Below are positions 60,691 to 64,000 of a DNA stretch of 64,000 bases, one piece after another. Each line of letters opens with the position of its first letter. Position 1 is the stretch's first letter. The notes beneath the pieces were generated by a model. It was not told the origin of the DNA. It worked only from the letters and a program-made list of their open reading frames with translations, and did no database searches. The position numbers were made by a program, and so were the translations under genes. The stretch lies in the NCBI RefSeq assembly GCF_016906535.1, contig NC_057384.1, positions 1,426,001 to 1,490,000 on the forward strand, written 5' to 3'. The stretch comes from Rhizoctonia solani (Eukaryota > Basidiomycota > Agaricomycetes > Cantharellales > Ceratobasidiaceae).

Positions 60691-61169
60691 CATGGTCACA
60701 TGACCAGTACAAGTGGTTGCATGCTGGCCCAAGCCCAAATTTGGGGGGTAGCAGGTGTAATCATGGGTTGTCAGCAGAGGAATAATAGGGCTCTATGACT
60801 TAGTGGTCAAGCTGGTTCAATTCTGGCTAGTTCTATTTTCCTCTGTTTATGACATGCAGGCAAGGTCTGAATATTATATTATTATAGAAGAGATTATGTC
60901 ATCCCCCCCACCTCAAATCTGTAGTAGTTTAGTATAGTATTTGATAAAGGACTGGAGGGGGGGGAGGTCATGTGACCTGGACTTAGAGAATATCACTAAG
61001 TCCAGCAATGTCAACCATTAGTCTCTTATATGTGGGAACCTGGGGGTTCTGAGTGCATAAGTGCAAATATATGCGTGTTTCCAGTGGCCGTAGTGTGTAC
61101 CATGAGTGCCCTGGTATGTGAATAGAGGGCACAATAGGGGTGTGGCTCATGACATGCAGAGGGGGATGT
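60691..61169. other. Unassigned stretch between EK gag and LTR-D
   Basis: No ORF or LTR family could be assigned. It has ATTATGTCATCCCCCCCACC near 60893, which looks like an LTR end next to a minus-strand purine tract, a run of eight G near 60956, and the word ATGACATGCAG twice (near 60848 and 61149). It may be the remains of another LTR element. Confidence 0.4.
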
Positions 61170-62235
61170 TGTTGTAGACACACTTGATACCATGGAATTT
61201 ATTCCAATTTTCTCAAATTTAAACAAAGTTAAGCAGACAACATTTTCAATCATGTGACATCAGCGCTTATATCATACACTAAGCGCCAAGCCACATCTGT
61301 CATGCCCTAGAGGCGTGACCACCTTAGAATCCACTAAGTTAAAGAAATAGTGAATATATGCGCTATTTTAATGAAGATATATGGATATATGCATCTTTAT
61401 GCTGTTTAGGCGCTGAGCGCTTATTATGTAATCTCATCACATGACCTTGAGTCATGTGATCACGTCTTTCTTATCTTTGGTCATGTGACCTTATCTTTGT
61501 TATTGTGTTTGCTCATGTATGTACTATTCCCTCTGCTTGTTGAGTATATCAGGAGGGTTCTGAGAGCCTTAAGCCTCAGAACCCAACCTCTTATCCCCTT
61601 CCACACTACCTGCCCTAAGACATACAATTAAAGAGTATTGCCTGAGAGCATACCAGTCCCTGTCAAAGGTTCCTTGCCCTGCTATCTTTATAGCATAGTG
61701 CATCTTACTGTATTAGGTCTTGTCCTACCCCTTCCTGGCAATTGCCCTTGAGCATTGTTAGGCCCTACTTGCTGATAAGTCCTATATTAGGCAATAGCTT
61801 GTTAGGTTTACCCTCTGGTAGTTGTTGGCTCTGACAACATCCCCATCCATGCTTAATCAGCATATGCAGCCACACCCACTATGACATCATCATGACACAT
61901 CAGTGACATGTATGCATGAATAAGGCCAACTGCAGAGCAGGGTTCTTATTTCTTATATAGTACTTCTTTTCCCACACACATGTATTTGTAATTAGTATAG
62001 TCCTGTAATATATAAGGAGGCCAACCAACCATGGTAACACCCAGGTTGATTACCTCTTGTTGCATCCCATATTGTACAAGGGCCTTACAGCCCAGTAACC
62101 ACTTAGCTACACCTTCCACACTGCCTTAAGCAGCTCCCCTGTTGTATTCACTTTACTTGCCATTGCCCTTACGGCCTTGGTCATTGTAGTATAGTTGGTT
62201 GTCAACGTAGGTAGCTTGCTCACCGCCTTAAGCGG
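61170..62235 (+). repeat. LTR-D, 3' end missing, interrupted by a solo LTR-G
   Basis: TGTTGTAGACACAC starts the LTR; pieces 61170-61297 and 61837-62235 match LTR-D up to about 70 bases before its end, where another LTR-D begins. The D element at 62236 therefore inserted in it. Confidence 0.85.
61298..61836 (+). repeat. Solo LTR-G in LTR-D, TSD ACATC
   Basis: 539 bp, TGTCATGCCCTAG to GGCTCTGACA, with ACATC at 61293-61297 and 61837-61841. Confidence 0.92.
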
Positions 62236-62818
62236 TGTTGTAGACACAATCGATACCAGGGAATTTATTCCCAATTTCTCGAATTTAAACAAAGGCAATC
62301 AGAGAACATCTTCAGTCACGTGACATCGGCGCTTATATCATACGCTAAGCGCCAAGCCACGTCCCCATCCGCGCTTATCTCAGCACACGTAGCCACCTCC
62401 ACCTGGTGACATCATTATGACACGTCAGTGACACGTATGCATGAGTAAGGCCAACTGCGGAGCAGGGTTCTTATTGGATTATATATTTGAAATGATGTAT
62501 TTGTAATTAGTCACTCTATAGAATATATAAGGAGGCCAACCGACCATGGTAACACCCAGGTCAATTACCTCTTGTTGCATCCCACCACTGTACGAGGGCC
62601 TTAAGCCCAGTAACCTTACTTAGCCACTCAGTCCACACTGCCTTAAGCGGCTTCCCTGTTGTAGTTACATAGCTGGTCATTGCCCTTACGGCCTTGATCA
62701 CCGTAGTATAGCCGGTTGTCGTTGTAGGATAGCTTGCCATTGCCTTACGCAATTCTTACTTAGTCTTTCCCGGCCGCAAGCGCCCGCCTCCTCAACGTCC
62801 TTACAGACGTCTAGGACA
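62236..62818 (+). repeat. 5' LTR of ED
   Basis: 583 bp, TGTTGTAGACAC to GACGTCTAGGACA. CACGTG is at 62317-62322 next to CGGCGCTTATATC, and the TATATAAGGAGG box is near 62523. Confidence 0.9.
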
Positions 62819-63327
62819 CTAGGTAATCAACCTTACGTCGGTTGCAAACCGTTCTGCACCCTACCCTACTTAGATCCAACAAACAAGAGAGCCTCCTGTA
62901 CTAGTACAAGGGAAATCAGGTGATTGGACTCGCCTTTCGCTGTTAATAATCAAACCAGCGTTGGTCCCACCTAGTACCAAATTACTACAAGGCAGACAGG
63001 TCTTAATTGTCCGCATACCCCCGGTCACTGCACCCTCTACCTGCAACCTTAGACAGTCAATCCACCCGCTTGCAGAAAACCTGCTCCACATCACGCCCGC
63101 TTACAGCTGCTGATTGGTTGAAAGGACTGTCCAACGCTAGGTTGGTTGAGACAAAGGTTTAGCGTTCAAGTAGTAAAGCAACCTATAAGTCCTGATATAG
63201 GCACCCTTGGCTACATAGCCCCCACTTCCCCACATCGCCCATCATTACCTCCCGCACCCCCTCTCGCGCTTCCTCCTGCGCCTCCCAGCGCACCGCTTCC
63301 CACCAAGGCCGTTCCTACCCTCATGAA

Positions 63328-64000
63328 ATGGCAACCCGCTCCCGGAGCACCGCTCGTCCCCCGTCCCCTCTCAATCAAGGAGAGTTGGGACCCGCTATTT
63401 CGGCAACCGCCGATGAGCCAACAAGCCTTGAACCCAAGGTCTACGGGGAAATATCCCTTGGACAAGCAATCTCCCTTATCCTGGGATTGCAAAATCAAAT
63501 CCTCCGACTTGAGCAGGAACTCGAGGAAACAAAGGAAGCAACAAAGGAAGCCCGAGACTGGATGGGCGCAGTCGATCAAGCCCTCACTCGCATTGAGGCT
63601 AGGGGTGGAGCCCCCCACACACCAGAAGACCGGAAACCTCCGGCAGTTGAGGCCACGCCCAGGCCCCTACCCAAAACCAACACTTTTCCAGCGCCTAGTG
63701 CGCCCCTTGTCTCCTGGGCCGTCCCCTCCAAAGCTCCCCCTGCCTTCGCGCAACCAACTCCCGTCCGGGCCCCCCCACGAGTCCATACTCCCCCTCCGCC
63801 TTTGCCTATCCGCCTCTGCTCCCCCAAATCCCACAACCAGCGGCCCCTGTAGCCGCCTATCAAGCCCCTGTCAAGGTAGACCACCCTGACGCCTATACGG
63901 GGAAAATAGGGAACGAAGCCCGCCAATGGCTCACGCGGATGTTGGCATGGGTACGTCTGAACCAAAGGATGTTCCCAACCGATCAGGAGACCTTGTCATT
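63328..64000 (+). CDS. gag: ED Gag, N-terminal part, with a frameshift
   Basis: It starts at ATG 63328 (MATRSRSTARPPSP). A coiled-coil-like helix (AISLILGLQNQILRLEQELEET) and a proline-rich linker follow. After a run of seven C near 63769-63776 the sensible frame changes by -1: the following frame reads SPYSPSAFAYPPLLPQ and then a Gag core (DAYTGKIGNEARQWLTRMLAWVRL), while the original frame stops at 63850. A one-base loss in the C run is the simplest reading. The protein continues past the window. Confidence 0.75.

Larger units (their letters stand above)
62236..64000 (+). mobile_element. ED: D-family Ty3 element, 5' part, cut by window edge
   Basis: A complete 5' LTR is followed by a leader (62819-63327) that shares blocks with the EA leader (TACTAGTACAAGGGAA, CTAGTACCAAATTA) and a gag that runs off the edge. 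This makes D a full family and links it to A. Confidence 0.82.

Noticed and set aside
60780..60835. tRNA-like stretch with TTAGTGGTCAAGC and GGTTCAATTCTGG
   Set aside because: The D-arm and T-arm like words almost touch, there is no anticodon arm, and the ends do not pair as an acceptor stem. Not called as tRNA or SINE.

Overview
The window looks like a transposon graveyard from a filamentous basidiomycete, probably an Agaricomycete; Rhizoctonia or a relative is my guess from protein style only. Nothing in it is a clear host housekeeping gene, and no rRNA, tRNA or CRISPR was found. Almost every base belongs to an LTR retrotransposon. I name the families by their LTRs: A (560-573 bp), B (1233 bp), C (1523 bp), D (about 583 bp), E/F (1.1-1.3 kb), G (528-539 bp), P (442 bp, left edge) and Y (269 bp, Ty1/copia). 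Elements are EA, EB and so on. EH and EK carry family-A LTRs.

The layout is a set of nested insertions resolved by target-site duplications (TSDs). The oldest recognisable unit is EK, a decayed minus-strand Ty3 chromovirus whose 3' LTR starts at 2277 and whose gag fades near 60690. Its body is split by solo LTRs and whole elements. EG (6261-12641, plus) sits in a solo LTR-A inside the EK pol. At 18217-45063 a solo LTR-A holds a solo LTR-F (18344-44623), which holds element EH (18619-43589, minus). EH holds EB (19395-31839, minus) and EA (33182-39452, plus). EB holds the copia element EY (23393-29409, minus). On the right, EK gag is split by a solo LTR-D (45451-59672) that contains element EC (45998-59632, minus). 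The left edge carries the 3' end of EP and a mosaic of LTR fragments. The right edge carries the 5' end of a D-family element that runs out of the window.

State of the elements: EG and EA have open gag and pol and nearly identical LTRs, so they are young. EA has an altered protease motif. EH was open before it was interrupted. EY has an in-frame UGA and Asn at two expected catalytic Asp positions. EB has gag plus a chromodomain but no protease, RT or integrase. EC has one long gag-protease-RT-integrase frame with two in-frame UGA codons and, between pol and its 3' LTR, an extra gene with its own TATA-like promoter.

The most notable observations are: (1) every difference found between the paired LTRs of EA, EG, EH and EY lies at a CpG, nearly always TCG on one strand, which is the mark expected of a RIP-like or methylation-deamination process; (2) the copia LTR contains a tandem duplication in which one copy has a 52-nt GT-AG interval and the other lacks it exactly, as if spliced; (3) the accessory gene in EC; (4) the gag-chromodomain element EB; (5) a common -1 frameshift heptamer at the end of gag in four lineages. 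LTR comparisons were made by eye.
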